From Egicoccus sp. AB-alg2 (lineage in GTDB: Bacteria; Actinomycetota; Nitriliruptoria; Nitriliruptorales; Nitriliruptoraceae): 64,000 nucleotides of DNA. The notes under the pieces are model-generated. The model saw nothing but the letters and a program-made list of their open reading frames with translations, had not been told where the DNA came from and did not search any database. Below, in pieces: positions 1 through 9,586 of this stretch. Where the stretch lies: contig NZ_JBGUAX010000006.1 in assembly GCF_041821065.1 (NCBI RefSeq), positions 345,322 through 409,321 on the forward strand, written 5' to 3'. The translations under genes and the position numbers were made by a program. Numbering within the stretch: position 1 is the first letter of the stretch; each line of letters begins with the position of its first letter.

Positions 1-986
1 ACGTGGCGGGCGTCGGTCTCCTTGTCCAACTGCTTCGAGGTGGTGCCGGAGGCGACCAGCGAGTGGAACCCGGAGATCGCACCACAGGCGACGGTCACGA
101 ACAGGAACGGGAAGAACGAGGGCGAGCCCTCGGGGACGGCGGTGTTGATCGCCGGGGCCGCGATCCGGTCGAGCCCGACGAGCAGGCCGAGGAAGATCAC
201 GCCGAGCGCGATGAACAGCTGGTGGCTGTTGATGTAGTCACGCGGTTGCAGCAACACCCACACCGGGATGCGCGAGGCGACGAACGCGTAGGCGAACAGC
301 AGGATGATCCACATCGTGCGGGGCCCGATGCCGAACATCTCGGCGAAGCCGTCGAGCTCGATCGGGTTGGCGGCGCCGATCGGGATCAGGACGTAGAGCA
401 GGACCACGCCGACGATGGACGGCACGAGCGCGCTCGAGCGCGTCTTGTAGATGTACTGGCCGATGGCGATCGCGAGCGGGATCTCGACCACGATCGGGAT
501 CACGGCCCCCGGGTTCGCGACGAAGAGGTTGCCGATGACGACCGCGAACACGGCGTTCACGAGCGTCAGCAGGAAGAAGATGATGCACAGGAACAGGGTC
601 CGCGAACGTGGGTTGATCACGGTCCGCGTCAGGGTGCCGATGTTCTGGGCCTTGTTGCGCACGGAGACCACCAGCGAGCCGAAGTCGTGCACGCCGGCGG
701 CGAACACGGTCCCGAGCACGACCCACGCCAGCGCCGGCAACCACCCCCAGAACACCGCGATCGCCGGGCCGACGATGGGTGCCGCGCCGGCCACGGAGGT
801 GAAGTGGTGGCCGAACAGCACGTGCTTGTTGGTCGGCACGAAGTCGACCCCGTCGCTCAGGGCGTGCGCGGGGGTGACGTTGGCGTCGTCGAGGACGTAG
901 ACCTTCTCCGACAGATAGACCGAGTAGTACCGCCACCCGAGGAAGAAGATCCCCATGACGACGGCGAGCACCACGATTGCGGGCAC
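1..986 (-). CDS. cstA: Carbon starvation protein CstA, N-terminal part (cut by window edge)
   Basis: The translation starts MPAIVVLAVVMGIFFLGWRY and contains CstA-family landmarks such as HHFTSVAGAAPIVGPAIAV near residue 65 and ACGAISGFHSLVASGTTSKQ near residue 305. CstA is a polytopic inner-membrane transporter linked to peptide or pyruvate uptake under carbon limitation; the substrate here is not determined. About 328 codons are visible and at least eight hydrophobic segments can be seen. The C-terminal part lies outside the window. The GTG start is chosen because GGGAGG lies seven bases upstream. It is divergent from the next gene. Confidence 0.93.
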   Translation of the reverse strand, partial: MPAIVVLAVVMGIFFLGWRYYSVYLSEKVYVLDDANVTPAHALSDGVDFVPTNKHVLFGHHFTSVAGAAPIVGPAIAVFWGWLPALAWVVLGTVFAAGVHDFGSLVVSVRNKAQNIGTLTRTVINPRSRTLFLCIIFFLLTLVNAVFAVVIGNLFVANPGAVIPIVVEIPLAIAIGQYIYKTRSSALVPSIVGVVLLYVLIPIGAANPIELDGFAEMFGIGPRTMWIILLFAYAFVASRIPVWVLLQPRDYINSHQLFIALGVIFLGLLVGLDRIAAPAINTAVPEGSPSFFPFLFVTVACGAISGFHSLVASGTTSKQLDKETDARH

Positions 987-1088
987 GGCAAACCTCCCAA
1001 ACGTGGCCGCTGCATCGGCCCGGCTGCTCCCATGCGACCGAGCCCCCACCCGTGGAGATGCGCGCGGCGGCGTACGCGGACCCTGCCC

Positions 1089-1094
1089 TATCGT
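1089..1094 (+). promoter_or_regulatory. Candidate -10 (TATCGT) for the gene at 1127
   Basis: TATCGT fits the actinobacterial TANNNT -10 pattern and sits about 33 bases before the proposed GTG. No clear -35 is seen. Confidence 0.3.
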
Positions 1095-1126
1095 TGCGTG
1101 CGTCGTCAACTAGGCGGTGGTCCAGA

Positions 1127-1885
1127 GTGTCCAGACACCAGTTGGTACGCGGTTGGCGAGCCGCCCCGTTCGCGGAGATCGCCTGGCTGGATCCCGATGG
1201 GCGGCCCGACGCGGCGACCGTCGTACCACTGGTGCAACGCGACCATCCGGTGGTCGCGCTGACCTATGACCGGTGGGATCTCGCCCAGCGGCTGGCGGCG
1301 GCCGAAGCGGTGCTGTTCGCGGTGACCTGCCCGAGCCTCAACCAGGGCCGGACGCCGGTCAGCGCGTGGGCGCACGTGAGCGTGCACGAGGACCCGCGCG
1401 GCCAGGAGTTCGAGGAGCAGTTCCTGGCCCAGGAGCTCGCGAAGTACCCGCCCTCGCGTCGCTTCGCCGACAGCGCGTTGCTGCGCAGCGAGCACCGGTG
1501 GTACCTGCCCCGCATCCTGGTGCGTGCCACGCGACTGGAGGACGTGTCGACGCACCCGTTCCGCGACGCGCTGGCGTTGTCGTCGGCGCCCGGCGGCGCC
1601 AGGGCGTTCACGGCCGACCTCGCCGGTGAGGGCGTCGGGGCACGGCTGGTGTCCTCGCTGCCCGACGGGCCGGTGGCGCTGCTGCAGCACGGGGCGGACG
1701 TGCCCGACCTGGACCGACCGTGGTGGCGGCGCTGGCGCGGCGAGGTCCGCGACGGGGTGCTGCAGGCGGACGCGTTCGACGAGCTGCGGCAGGAGCTGCG
1801 ACCGCTGGGCCTGTGGCGCCGCTGGCGCGACCAGGTCCACCTCGAGCGCGCCTGCAAGGCCGGCCTCCGCGCCGCCAGCGCATAG
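1127..1885 (+). CDS. Hypothetical protein, possibly split-barrel flavin-binding
   Basis: This 252-aa protein is not firmly recognised. The N-terminal stretch (AEIAWLDPDGRPDAATVVPL) reads like the first strands of a pyridoxamine-5'-phosphate-oxidase-like split barrel, where substrate or heme-related chemistry uses FMN or F420. The C-terminal half is Trp/Arg-rich and carries no motif I know. There is no signal peptide or membrane segment. The frame stays open upstream to 977, but GTG at 1127 is preferred because it follows a -10-like TATCGT and precedes the first conserved-looking sequence. The start is uncertain. It is divergent from cstA and convergent with ftsY. Confidence 0.6.
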   Translation: MSRHQLVRGWRAAPFAEIAWLDPDGRPDAATVVPLVQRDHPVVALTYDRWDLAQRLAAAEAVLFAVTCPSLNQGRTPVSAWAHVSVHEDPRGQEFEEQFLAQELAKYPPSRRFADSALLRSEHRWYLPRILVRATRLEDVSTHPFRDALALSSAPGGARAFTADLAGEGVGARLVSSLPDGPVALLQHGADVPDLDRPWWRRWRGEVRDGVLQADAFDELRQELRPLGLWRRWRDQVHLERACKAGLRAASA

Positions 1886-1898
1886 CCACGTCGGTGCC

Positions 1899-1916
1899 GT
1901 TCCGCTCGGAGCGAAC
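1899..1916. terminator. Small hairpin between convergent genes
   Basis: GTTcCGCT-CGG-AGCGAAC forms a short stem (CGCT/AGCG plus GTT/AAC around one bulge) between the ends of the 1127 gene and ftsY. It has no U tract. A bidirectional terminator is possible but the stem is weak. Confidence 0.3.
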
Positions 1917-1998
1917 GCGCGCCGCGGCCGGTGACGGTTCGGCAACGGCCCCGGCCCGCTCCCCTGTCGAGGTCGGCGAGGAACCGGCCGCAAAGAAC

Positions 1999-3186
1999 TC
2001 AGAGCTGGTCGAAGAGGCCGTCCACGAACAGGTCGGGGTCGAAGGGTGCGAGGTCGTCGATGTCCTCGCCGAGGCCGACGAGTTTGACGGGCAGGCCGAG
2101 CTCGCGCTGGACGGCGACGACGATGCCGCCCTTGGAGGAGCCGTCGAGCTTGGTGAGGGCGATGCCGGTGACCTCGACCGCGTCGAGGAAGGCCTTGGCC
2201 TGGGCGATGCCGTTCTGTCCGGTGGTGGCGTCGAGGACGAGGAGCGTCTCCTCGAGCGGGCCGGCCTGCTTCTCCAGCACGCGCTTGACCTTGCCGAGCT
2301 CGTCCATGAGCTCGCGCTTGTTGTGCAGGCGTCCGGCGGTGTCGACGATGAGCAGGTCGGCGGCGCGTTCGGCGGCGGCGGCGTAGCCCTCGAACGCGAC
2401 GGAGGCCGGGTCGGCGCCCTCGTCCTTGCGCACGAGGTGGGCGCCGGTGCGGTCGGCCCAGATGCCGAGCTGGTCGGCGGCGGCGGCGCGGAACGTGTCC
2501 GCGGCGGCGAGCACGACCTGCCGCTCGTCGCGCTGTTCGACCGCGGCGAGCTTGCCGATGGTGGTGGTCTTGCCGGTGCCGTTGACGCCGGTGACGAGCC
2601 AGACCGTCGGGCCGTCGTCCGTGGCCCGGCCGAGCGAGCGGTCACCGGCGCCGAGTGCACCGCGCAGCTGTTCCTTCAGCAGGTCCAGCACGGCGTCGGG
2701 GCTGCTGGCGCCCTCCTCGCGGCTACGACGCTTGAGGTCCTCGACGATCTCCAGGGTGGCGGTGACGCCGACGTCGGCGGTGATGAGGGCTTCCTCGAGC
2801 CCGTCCCAGGCCTCGTCGGTGAGCCCGCGGCCGAACAGGTCGGCGACCGAGGCGCCCAGCACGTTGCGGGTGCGGGTGAGGCGCAGCCGGAAGCGTTCCC
2901 GGGGGGTGAGCACCGGCGTGGGTGCTTCGACGAGCTCTGCCGGCGTGTCGGGGACCGTGGGCGTCGGCGCCTCGGGCCGCTCCAGGACCGCGGTGTCGGC
3001 GTCGGTGCTGCCGGTGTGCTCCTCGGGCCGCTCGAGGACGGCCGTGTCGGTGCCGCCCTCCTGCGTCCCGGGCGTGTCCGGTTCGTCGTCACGGCGCCGG
3101 CGGGCGAGACCGACGCCGCCGACGAGGCCGGCAGCGGCGACCACCAGCGCGATGATCAGCTCGGGGGACTCGGTGAGGAATTCCAT
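1999..3186 (-). CDS. ftsY: Signal recognition particle receptor FtsY
   Basis: FtsY is the GTPase that docks SRP-ribosome complexes at the membrane. The 395-aa protein has an N-terminal hydrophobic segment (about residues 10-27), then an acidic A region with a repeated TAVLERPE octapeptide. The NG domain follows, with GVNGTGKT (200-207), DTFRAAA (230-236), DTAGR (282-286) and TKLD (345-348). The predicted membrane anchor is typical of actinobacterial FtsY and unlike the E. coli form. It lies 106 bases downstream of smc on the same strand, a conserved actinobacterial order. Confidence 0.97.
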   Translation of the reverse strand: MEFLTESPELIIALVVAAAGLVGGVGLARRRRDDEPDTPGTQEGGTDTAVLERPEEHTGSTDADTAVLERPEAPTPTVPDTPAELVEAPTPVLTPRERFRLRLTRTRNVLGASVADLFGRGLTDEAWDGLEEALITADVGVTATLEIVEDLKRRSREEGASSPDAVLDLLKEQLRGALGAGDRSLGRATDDGPTVWLVTGVNGTGKTTTIGKLAAVEQRDERQVVLAAADTFRAAAADQLGIWADRTGAHLVRKDEGADPASVAFEGYAAAAERAADLLIVDTAGRLHNKRELMDELGKVKRVLEKQAGPLEETLLVLDATTGQNGIAQAKAFLDAVEVTGIALTKLDGSSKGGIVVAVQRELGLPVKLVGLGEDIDDLAPFDPDLFVDGLFDQL

Positions 3187-3292
3187 CGACTCGTTCCTGG
3201 AGGCTCGTACGTGCCTGGGTCGCGCCCTGGGGTCGCCCCGGGGCCGGCCTGCACGTCCGCGGCCACGCTACCGGCCGCCGTGGCGCCTGCGG

Positions 3293-6200
3293 TCAGCCGT
3301 GCACCGGCTCCTCGTCGGCGACCGCCTCGGTGGGCGCGTCGCTGGCGCGGTCCTCGAGCGCGTCGACGGCGGCCGGCGTACGCAGGCGCTCGGCGACGAC
3401 CTTGGTGACGGCGTCGGGCCCCATCGTGATGCCGTACAGGACGTCGGCGATCTCCATCGAGCGCTTCTGGTGGGTGACCATGATGATCTGGGCGTGCCCG
3501 CGGAAGCTGCGCACGACCCGCAGCAGCCGCTGCAGGTTGACGTCGTCGAGGGCGGCGTCGACCTCGTCGAGCACATAGAACGGACTCGGTCGGGCCCGGA
3601 AGATGGCGAACACGAAGGCGAGGACGGTCAGCGAGCGTTCGCCGCCGGACAGCAGCGAGAGCCGGGTGACCTTCTTGCCCGGCGGGCGGGCCTCGACCTC
3701 GATGCCGGTCAGGAGCATGTCGTCGGGGTCGGTCAGCACGAGCCGTCCGTGGCCGCCCGGGAAGACGGTCGCGAAGGTCAGCTCGAACTCCCGCGCGATG
3801 TCCTCGAACGCCTGTCGGAACACCTCACGGATGCGGTCGTCGACGGCGACCACGACCTCCTCGAGGTCACGCTTGGACCGCCGCAGGTCGTCGAGCTGGT
3901 CGGACAGGAACGCGTGGCGTTCCTCGAGCGCCTTGAACTCCTCCAGCGCGAGCGGGTTGACCCGGCCGAGCAGGCCGAGCTTGCGGACGAGGACGTCTTC
4001 GCGCTCCGTCAGGGCGGTGACGTCGTAGGCCCCGGCCTCGGGGTGTTCGGTCCGGACCTCGTCGGGCGACAGCGAGAACTCGTTGCGCAGCCGGTCGGTC
4101 AGCTGCTCGAGCCGGTTGGTGACGTCGGCGCGCCGCAGCTCGGCCGCGTGCCGGAGCTCCTTGAGTTCGTCGCGGGCGGCGACGGCGGCGCCGACGGCGT
4201 CGCGGACCTGGGCGAGCTCGCCGCGGTGACGTCCGAGCTCGGCCTGGGCGGCATCGCGGGCGGCGGCCGCCTCCCGCACGGCGCGGTCGAGCGACTCGGT
4301 CGCGGTGCGGGCGACCAGGGCCAGCTCCCCGCAGCGGACGATGCCCTGGCGGCGCAGCTCGCGGCGCCGGGCGGCCTCGGCGAGTGCGGCCTCGACCTCT
4401 TCCGCTTCCTGGCGCAGCCCCTGGGCCTGCAATTCGAGGTGGCGGACCTGCTCGGTGGTGCGCTCGAGCCGGACGCGGGCGTCCAGCTCGCGCTCGCGCG
4501 CCCGCTCGACCTGCTCGTCGAGTTCGAGCGCGGTCTCGTCGGGGCCGTCGTCGACGTCGTCGTCGAGGTCGACGTCCGGCCCGCGGCCGTGCAGCTCGGA
4601 CAGCGACGCCCGGTCGCGTTCCAGGACGGCGGCGAGCTCCTCGCGCTGCCCGGCGACGATGCCGCGCTGGCTGGCGAGCGTGTGCAGTTCCTTGTTGAGT
4701 CGCGCCAGCCGCTCGGCGGCGCCGGTGATGGCGGCGTCGGACTCGTTGATCCGGTCGGTCGCGGCGGCCAGCCGGCGGCGGGCCTGCTGCAGGGTGGCCT
4801 CGGCGGTCTCGCGCTGGGAGGCCAGCTCCTGCAGGGTCGTCTCGAGCTCGCCGGCCTCACGTTCGGCGTCGTCGGCGGCGGTGGCGGTCAGGACCGCGGA
4901 GCGTTCCGGTGAGGCCCCGCCCCGGAACCCCAACGGCCCCGCGACGTCGCCGTCGGGCGTCACGAACGTCAGATCGGGCTCGTCGTGGTGCAGCGCGACC
5001 GCGCGTTCCCAGTCCGGCACGACCCACGTGCCGGCCACGGCCTGGCGCAGCGCGTCGACGACGGCGTCGGCCTGCTCGACCCCGGCCGCGGGGGTGAGCA
5101 GGTCGGCGACGGCCGTGGCCCCTGCCTCGCTCAGGCGCGCCGCCGTGTCGGCGTCCACCGTCACGTCGGCACGCGGACCGCGGGCCGCCAACACGGTGGC
5201 GGGGCCCGGGGTCAGCTCCCGCAGCCAGGCGACGGCCGAGCGGGCATCGTCGACGGAGCGCACGACCACGGCTTCCCCGAGCGGGCCGAGCGCGGCGGCC
5301 AGGGCGGCGTCGTTGCCGCCCTCGACGCGGACGTGGTCGGCGACCGGCCCGAGCACGCCGTCGAGGTCGCCCGTCAGCAGCGCGGCGGTGCCGCCGCCCG
5401 TCTCCGCCAGCGCCGCCCGCAACGCCTCGGCGCGCGCGGCCCGGGACGAACGACGTGCCTCCAGCTCGCGCATACGGGTGGCGAGGTCCTCGACCACCTC
5501 CTGCGCCGCGGCCACCTCGGTCTCGGCGGCCTCGAGGGTGGCGGTCAGCTCGACCTCGCTGACGTCGAGTTGCTGGATCTCGTCCTGGACGGCGGCGACC
5601 TCGAGCTCGGCCTCGGCGACGCGCGCGTCCAGGCTCTCCAGCGACGAGCTCACCCGACCGAGCTCGGCCTCGGTCGTGGCGACCGCCCCGCGCAGGGCGG
5701 ACACCTCGCCCTCCCAACGCAGCACCCGCTCGCGTTGCTCGGCACGACGCCGGCGCTCGGCCTGGACCGCCTGCTCGTGGGCCCGGCGGGACTGTTCGGC
5801 GTCGCGGCGGGCGGCACTGGCCTCCTCGAGCTTCTGCCGGTCGGCCTCGCGCTCCTGACCGCGGGTGGCGCGCTCGGCGTCGACGCGGTCGGCCTGGGCA
5901 CGCAGCTCGGCCGGCGGGCGCCCCGCCAGCGGCTCCTCGGTGTACTCCACGAGGTGCCGGCGCTTGGCCTCGACCAGGTCGGCGGTGCCCTTCAGTCGCT
6001 CCTGCAGCGAGGTGAGCCGGTAGTAGGTGCGCTGTGCCTGCTCCGCGGCGGGGCCGAGCCGGGCCAGCTCGGCCTCCAGCGTGCTCTGGCGGTGGCGGTG
6101 CCGGGCGAGGTCCTGCTCGGCGGCCTGCAGCTGGGCGGTGGTCTGGTCGTCGTCGCGTCCTTCGGACGCGGCCAGCCGCGTGAGCCGGTCCAGCTCGTGC

Positions 6201-6922
6201 GCGGCGATGCGGGTCTTGACGTCGCGGAGCTCGGCCTGCAGCTGGGCGTAGCGGTCGGCCGCCTCGGCCTGGCGCTCCAGGGGCCGCAGCTGGCGGCGCA
6301 GCTCGCGCAGCACCGTCTTGAGCTTGTCGATGTGCCCGTCGACCTGCTCGAGCTTGCGCAGGGCGCGTTCACGCCGACGGCGGTGCTTGAGGATGCCGGC
6401 GGCCTCCTCGATGTAGCGGCGACGCTCCTCGGGCTTGGCGTTGAGGATCTCGTCGAGCTGGCCCTGGCCGACGATGGTGTGCAGCTCGCGACCGAGGCCG
6501 GTGTCGGACAGCAGCTCCTGCACGTCGAGGGCGCGGACCTCCTGGCCGTTGATCTGGTAGCCGGCGTCGCCGTCGGCATGGATCGTGCGGGCGACCCGGA
6601 CCTCGCTGAACTCGGCCGCGCTGGCGGCGGTGCCCAGGCCCGCACCGCCGAGGCGGCCGTCGCTGTTGTCGATCACGATCTCCACGCGCGCCTGGCTCGC
6701 GCGCGTGCGGGTCGGGGATCCGGCGAAGATGACGTCGGACATCGAGCCGCCGCGGACCTTCTTGGCCGAGTGCGTCCCCAGCACCCACGCGAGCGCGTCG
6801 ACGACGTTTGACTTGCCCGACCCGTTCGGGCCCACGATGACCGTGATGCCCGGCTCGACCTCGAGGACGGTCTTGTCGGCGAACGACTTGAACCCGCGCA
6901 GCGTCAGGGACCTGAGAAACAC
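3293..6922 (-). CDS. smc: Chromosome segregation ATPase SMC
   Basis: This 1209-aa protein has the full SMC architecture. Walker A is GPNGSGKS at residues 31-38. Two long heptad-rich coiled coils flank a hinge at roughly 510-650. The ABC signature LLSGGERSLT and Walker B with VLDEVDAALDD are near the C-terminus. SMC forms the ring-shaped condensin that compacts and segregates the chromosome; its ScpA/ScpB partners are not in this window. The GTG start is supported by GGAGG with normal spacing. It heads the smc-ftsY pair. Confidence 0.98.
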   Translation of the reverse strand: MFLRSLTLRGFKSFADKTVLEVEPGITVIVGPNGSGKSNVVDALAWVLGTHSAKKVRGGSMSDVIFAGSPTRTRASQARVEIVIDNSDGRLGGAGLGTAASAAEFSEVRVARTIHADGDAGYQINGQEVRALDVQELLSDTGLGRELHTIVGQGQLDEILNAKPEERRRYIEEAAGILKHRRRRERALRKLEQVDGHIDKLKTVLRELRRQLRPLERQAEAADRYAQLQAELRDVKTRIAAHELDRLTRLAASEGRDDDQTTAQLQAAEQDLARHRHRQSTLEAELARLGPAAEQAQRTYYRLTSLQERLKGTADLVEAKRRHLVEYTEEPLAGRPPAELRAQADRVDAERATRGQEREADRQKLEEASAARRDAEQSRRAHEQAVQAERRRRAEQRERVLRWEGEVSALRGAVATTEAELGRVSSSLESLDARVAEAELEVAAVQDEIQQLDVSEVELTATLEAAETEVAAAQEVVEDLATRMRELEARRSSRAARAEALRAALAETGGGTAALLTGDLDGVLGPVADHVRVEGGNDAALAAALGPLGEAVVVRSVDDARSAVAWLRELTPGPATVLAARGPRADVTVDADTAARLSEAGATAVADLLTPAAGVEQADAVVDALRQAVAGTWVVPDWERAVALHHDEPDLTFVTPDGDVAGPLGFRGGASPERSAVLTATAADDAEREAGELETTLQELASQRETAEATLQQARRRLAAATDRINESDAAITGAAERLARLNKELHTLASQRGIVAGQREELAAVLERDRASLSELHGRGPDVDLDDDVDDGPDETALELDEQVERARERELDARVRLERTTEQVRHLELQAQGLRQEAEEVEAALAEAARRRELRRQGIVRCGELALVARTATESLDRAVREAAAARDAAQAELGRHRGELAQVRDAVGAAVAARDELKELRHAAELRRADVTNRLEQLTDRLRNEFSLSPDEVRTEHPEAGAYDVTALTEREDVLVRKLGLLGRVNPLALEEFKALEERHAFLSDQLDDLRRSKRDLEEVVVAVDDRIREVFRQAFEDIAREFELTFATVFPGGHGRLVLTDPDDMLLTGIEVEARPPGKKVTRLSLLSGGERSLTVLAFVFAIFRARPSPFYVLDEVDAALDDVNLQRLLRVVRSFRGHAQIIMVTHQKRSMEIADVLYGITMGPDAVTKVVAERLRTPAAVDALEDRASDAPTEAVADEEPVHG

Positions 6923-7038
6923 GCTTCCTCCGTGGACGCGCGGGGTGGCGCCGGTCGAGCGATGCGCGCCGACGGCAGGCGCGCCGACACGACGGTCTTG
7001 GGGAAGCGCCGGCAGCGGACGTGCGCGGCGAGCGGCGC

Positions 7039-7044
7039 AGACTA
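7039..7044 (-). promoter_or_regulatory. Candidate -10 (TAGTCT) upstream of smc
   Basis: TAGTCT on the minus strand lies about 115 bases before the smc start and is the same hexamer as in front of rpmB. No convincing -35 is present, so this is a weak call. Confidence 0.3.
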
Positions 7045-7135
7045 GCGCCCGGTCGCGCCCCAGCGACGCACCCGCGTCATCGCGGGCGCGCCACGAACGG
7101 GGAGTGGGACGTCACGCGCGCCGGGTCCGGGCCCG

Positions 7136-7330
7136 TCACGTACGGGCGGGCTCGCGCTGGTCGAGCTCGAACGGCTCGACGTCGACCTGGACCGCTTTCG
7201 CGTCACGCACCGCCTCGGCCTCGGCCAACGCACGCTCGAGATCCGCGACCCGCTGCCGCAGGGCACGAACTTCGTCGAGGAGCCGCAGGCTGGACGGGGA
7301 CGCATGGGTGCCGAGCAGGGCCTTGCCCAT
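7136..7330 (-). CDS. Small conserved-looking protein of unknown function, 64 aa
   Basis: The product begins MGKALLGTHASPSSLRLLDE and has a central heptad-patterned segment (EVRALRQRVADLERALAEAEAV) that should form a short coiled coil, followed by an acidic tail. GGGAGG sits six bases before the ATG, which is the main reason to accept so short a gene. It lies between the Fpg-like gene and smc on the same strand. I do not recognise the family. A structural or adaptor role is only a guess. Confidence 0.65.
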   Translation of the reverse strand: MGKALLGTHASPSSLRLLDEVRALRQRVADLERALAEAEAVRDAKAVQVDVEPFELDQREPART

Positions 7331-7512
7331 GCCTCATCCTCCCGAAAGCACACACGTGTCGTGGCAGTCGCGCGATCCAGGGGCGAGGAGCGCCGGACGG
7401 ACGCGCGCAGGCCTCATCGGGCCCGTCAGTGCGCCCGATGGTACCCGAACCCCGGCCCGGTTGGGAAGCGCTGGCGCGGTCGAGACGTGGTCGGACGTCC
7501 ACATTCCCCCGC

Positions 7513-8355
7513 TCAGATCATGCACTGCGGACAATGGAAGGTGTAGACGCCCTTCTTGACCCGCGTGCGCGCGATCGGCTTGCGGCACCGGTGACACGGC
7601 AGTCCCTCGCGGCCGAAGACGTGCAGGTGCTCGGCGGCCTCGCCGTCGTCGTCGACGGCGTCCCCGCCGTCACTGTCGTCCAGGCTGGGCCCGGCCGCCT
7701 TCATCGCCGCCTGCAGGACCTCCTGCATGGCGCGGTACAGGCGACGGACCTCCTGCGTCGACAGCGACGAGGACTGCCGGTCGTGACGCAGGCCCGCTTC
7801 CCACAGGATCTCGTCGCTGTAGACGGGACCGATCCCCGCGATCACGGCTGGGTCCAGCAACAGCAGCTTCAGGGGCTGGTCGGCGGCCTGCAGGAAGCGC
7901 CCGAACTCCATCCAGGTCGGGTTGTCGTCCAACGGGTCGAGCGCGTCAGGGGCGACCTCGGCGGCCTCCAGCGCCCGTTCGTTGGGCACGACACCGGTGC
8001 GCGCGGTCACCTCCCCCGGCTCGGTCAGGTGGACCGCCCCGCCGACCGTGAAGCTGACCGCCAGGTGGGTGTCGGCACCGGGCGACTCCGTCGCCGTCTC
8101 GCGGTGCAGGAAGCCCTGCTCGCCCGGGTCGATCACCCAGGTGTGCTGGTCGTCGAGGTCGACGAACAAGACCCGGCCCCGTCGTCGGACCGCCTCGATC
8201 TTGCGGCCCGTCAGCGCCTTGACGAACTCCGGCCGCTTGCCGTGGAAGCTGGTCACCAGCGCGGCCGTGGCCACGGTGACGTCCTTGACCTTCTTGCCGA
8301 CGACCTCTTTCTCGAGGTCCTTGCGCAGCACCTCGACCTCGGGCAGTTCCAGCAC
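7513..8355 (-). CDS. mutM: Fpg/Nei-family DNA glycosylase-like protein with altered catalytic residues
   Basis: This is the Fpg/MutM fold: an N-terminal LELPEVEVLRKDL segment, a helix-two-turn-helix region and a C-terminal zinc finger (CHRC...CPQC). Canonical Fpg removes oxidised purines such as 8-oxoguanine and uses the amine of Pro after Met as nucleophile. Here residue 2 is Leu, so that proline is absent. The conserved Lys of the RRGKYL loop is Arg (RRGRVL), and the DNA-binding GIGN motif reads GIGP. The GTG start has GGGAGG six bases upstream and no alternative start restores Pro-2. It occupies the usual mutM place between rnc and smc. It is either a redirected enzyme or a DNA-binding relative. 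Confidence 0.88.
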   Translation of the reverse strand: MLELPEVEVLRKDLEKEVVGKKVKDVTVATAALVTSFHGKRPEFVKALTGRKIEAVRRRGRVLFVDLDDQHTWVIDPGEQGFLHRETATESPGADTHLAVSFTVGGAVHLTEPGEVTARTGVVPNERALEAAEVAPDALDPLDDNPTWMEFGRFLQAADQPLKLLLLDPAVIAGIGPVYSDEILWEAGLRHDRQSSSLSTQEVRRLYRAMQEVLQAAMKAAGPSLDDSDGGDAVDDDGEAAEHLHVFGREGLPCHRCRKPIARTRVKKGVYTFHCPQCMI

Positions 8356-8428
8356 CGGGGTCCTCCCTTTCCTCGGCCCGGGCGCAGGCCGCGTGACGTG
8401 GCCCCCGCGCCCCCGGGTCGGCGGGAAG

Positions 8429-9160
8429 CTAGCGGACGGGCTCCGGACCGTCGGACTCCACGCGCGCCACGAGGGTCCGGTACGCCTCGCGGGCTGCGAC
8501 CTGTTCGGCCTGCTTCTTGCTCCGACCGGTCCCCGTGCCGACGACCTCGCCGTCGACCACGACCCGCGCCGTGAAGATCTTCTGGTGGTCGGGGCCGGTG
8601 TCCTGCACCTCGTAGCGCGGCAGCACGTCGAACCGCGCCGCGGTGAGCTCCTGCAGGCTCGTCTTGTAGTCCAGGGCCGCATCGCGCTCGGCGAGGTCGA
8701 GCAGCCGCTGGGCGAAGAGCCGCTCGACGAGGTCGTAGGCGCCCACGAAGCCACTGTCGAGGTAGACCGCGCCGATCACCGCTTCCAGCGTGTCGGCCAG
8801 GATGGAGTCCTTGTCGGCGCCGCCGGAGATGGCCTCGCCCCGGCCGAGGCGGACGAAGCGGCCCAGGCCCAGCACCCGGGCGATCTCCGCCAGCGACTCG
8901 GTCTTCACCGCGGCCGAGCGCACCTTGGCGAGCCGGCCTTCCTGCTCGGTCGGGTGGGCGTGGTAGATCTCGTCGGTGACGACCAGGGCGAGCACGGCGT
9001 CGCCGAGGAACTCCAGCCGCTCGTTGGGTTCGGCGCCGCCGTTCTCGAACGCCCACGAGCGGTGGATCAGTGCCTGCTCGAGCAGTCTGGGGTCGTCGAA
9101 GTGCACGTCGAGCAGCGTGGCGAGGTCGCTCGCGGGCGGGAACTCCAGCGGCGCGCTCAC
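8429..9160 (-). CDS. rnc: Ribonuclease III
   Basis: RNase III cleaves double-stranded RNA in rRNA processing and mRNA decay. The 243-aa product shows the signature [12 protein letters not shown], the acidic catalytic residues around [16 protein letters not shown], and a C-terminal double-stranded-RNA-binding domain (KTSLQEL ... [14 protein letters not shown]). The frame is open further upstream, but GTG at 9160 starts at the normal family N-terminus ([16 protein letters not shown]). Its Shine-Dalgarno is weak. It follows rpmF and precedes the Fpg-like gene, as in many actinobacteria. Confidence 0.95.
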   Translation of the reverse strand: MSAPLEFPPASDLATLLDVHFDDPRLLEQALIHRSWAFENGGAEPNERLEFLGDAVLALVVTDEIYHAHPTEQEGRLAKVRSAAVKTESLAEIARVLGLGRFVRLGRGEAISGGADKDSILADTLEAVIGAVYLDSGFVGAYDLVERLFAQRLLDLAERDAALDYKTSLQELTAARFDVLPRYEVQDTGPDHQKIFTARVVVDGEVVGTGTGRSKKQAEQVAAREAYRTLVARVESDGPEPVR

Positions 9161-9296
9161 GGTCCGACCGGCCGCGGACACGACGAGACCGGCTCCGGTG
9201 CGGAGCCGGTCTGCAGCCGTCGCGAACGGTGGCACGCCCGCCGGCGGGCGGACGCGCCGGGGCCACGCCCCGGGGTCCGACCCGCGAGAACGGTCA

Positions 9297-9476
9297 TTAC
9301 TCGACCTCGAGCACCGTCCGGCCGCCGTAGGCGCCGCAGGTGCCACACACCGTGTGGGGGCGCACCGGCGCCTTGCAGCGCTTGCAGTTGGCGGTGGTCG
9401 GCGCGGCCGTGCGCAGCCACTGGGCCTTGCGGTGGCGCGTACGCGAACGCGACAGCTTCCGCTTCGGGACGGCCAT
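9297..9476 (-). CDS. rpmF: 50S ribosomal protein L32
   Basis: The 59-aa product [20 protein letters not shown] is typical of bL32, and it keeps the zinc-binding pairs CKRC and CGTC. The ATG is preceded by AGGAGA at good spacing. It lies between the YceD gene and rnc, the classical yceD-rpmF-rnc order. The cysteine-containing form suggests the zinc-requiring version of L32; no zinc-free paralogue is in the window. Confidence 0.97.
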   Translation of the reverse strand: MAVPKRKLSRSRTRHRKAQWLRTAAPTTANCKRCKAPVRPHTVCGTCGAYGGRTVLEVE

Positions 9477-9586
9477 CGGTCTCTCCTGATCGTTCGGTCC
9501 CGCGATGATGGCGGGCATCGGTCGGTGTGGGCGGGCGAGGCCCGCTCGCCGTGAGGGCGCGACGGGCATCGATTCGGCGCGAGAGG

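Noticed and set aside
2426..4912. Long plus-strand open frames of 560-830 codons opposite ftsY and smc
   Set aside because: They lie across the coding strand of FtsY and SMC, are Ser/Arg- or Gly/Val-rich and carry no domain pattern.
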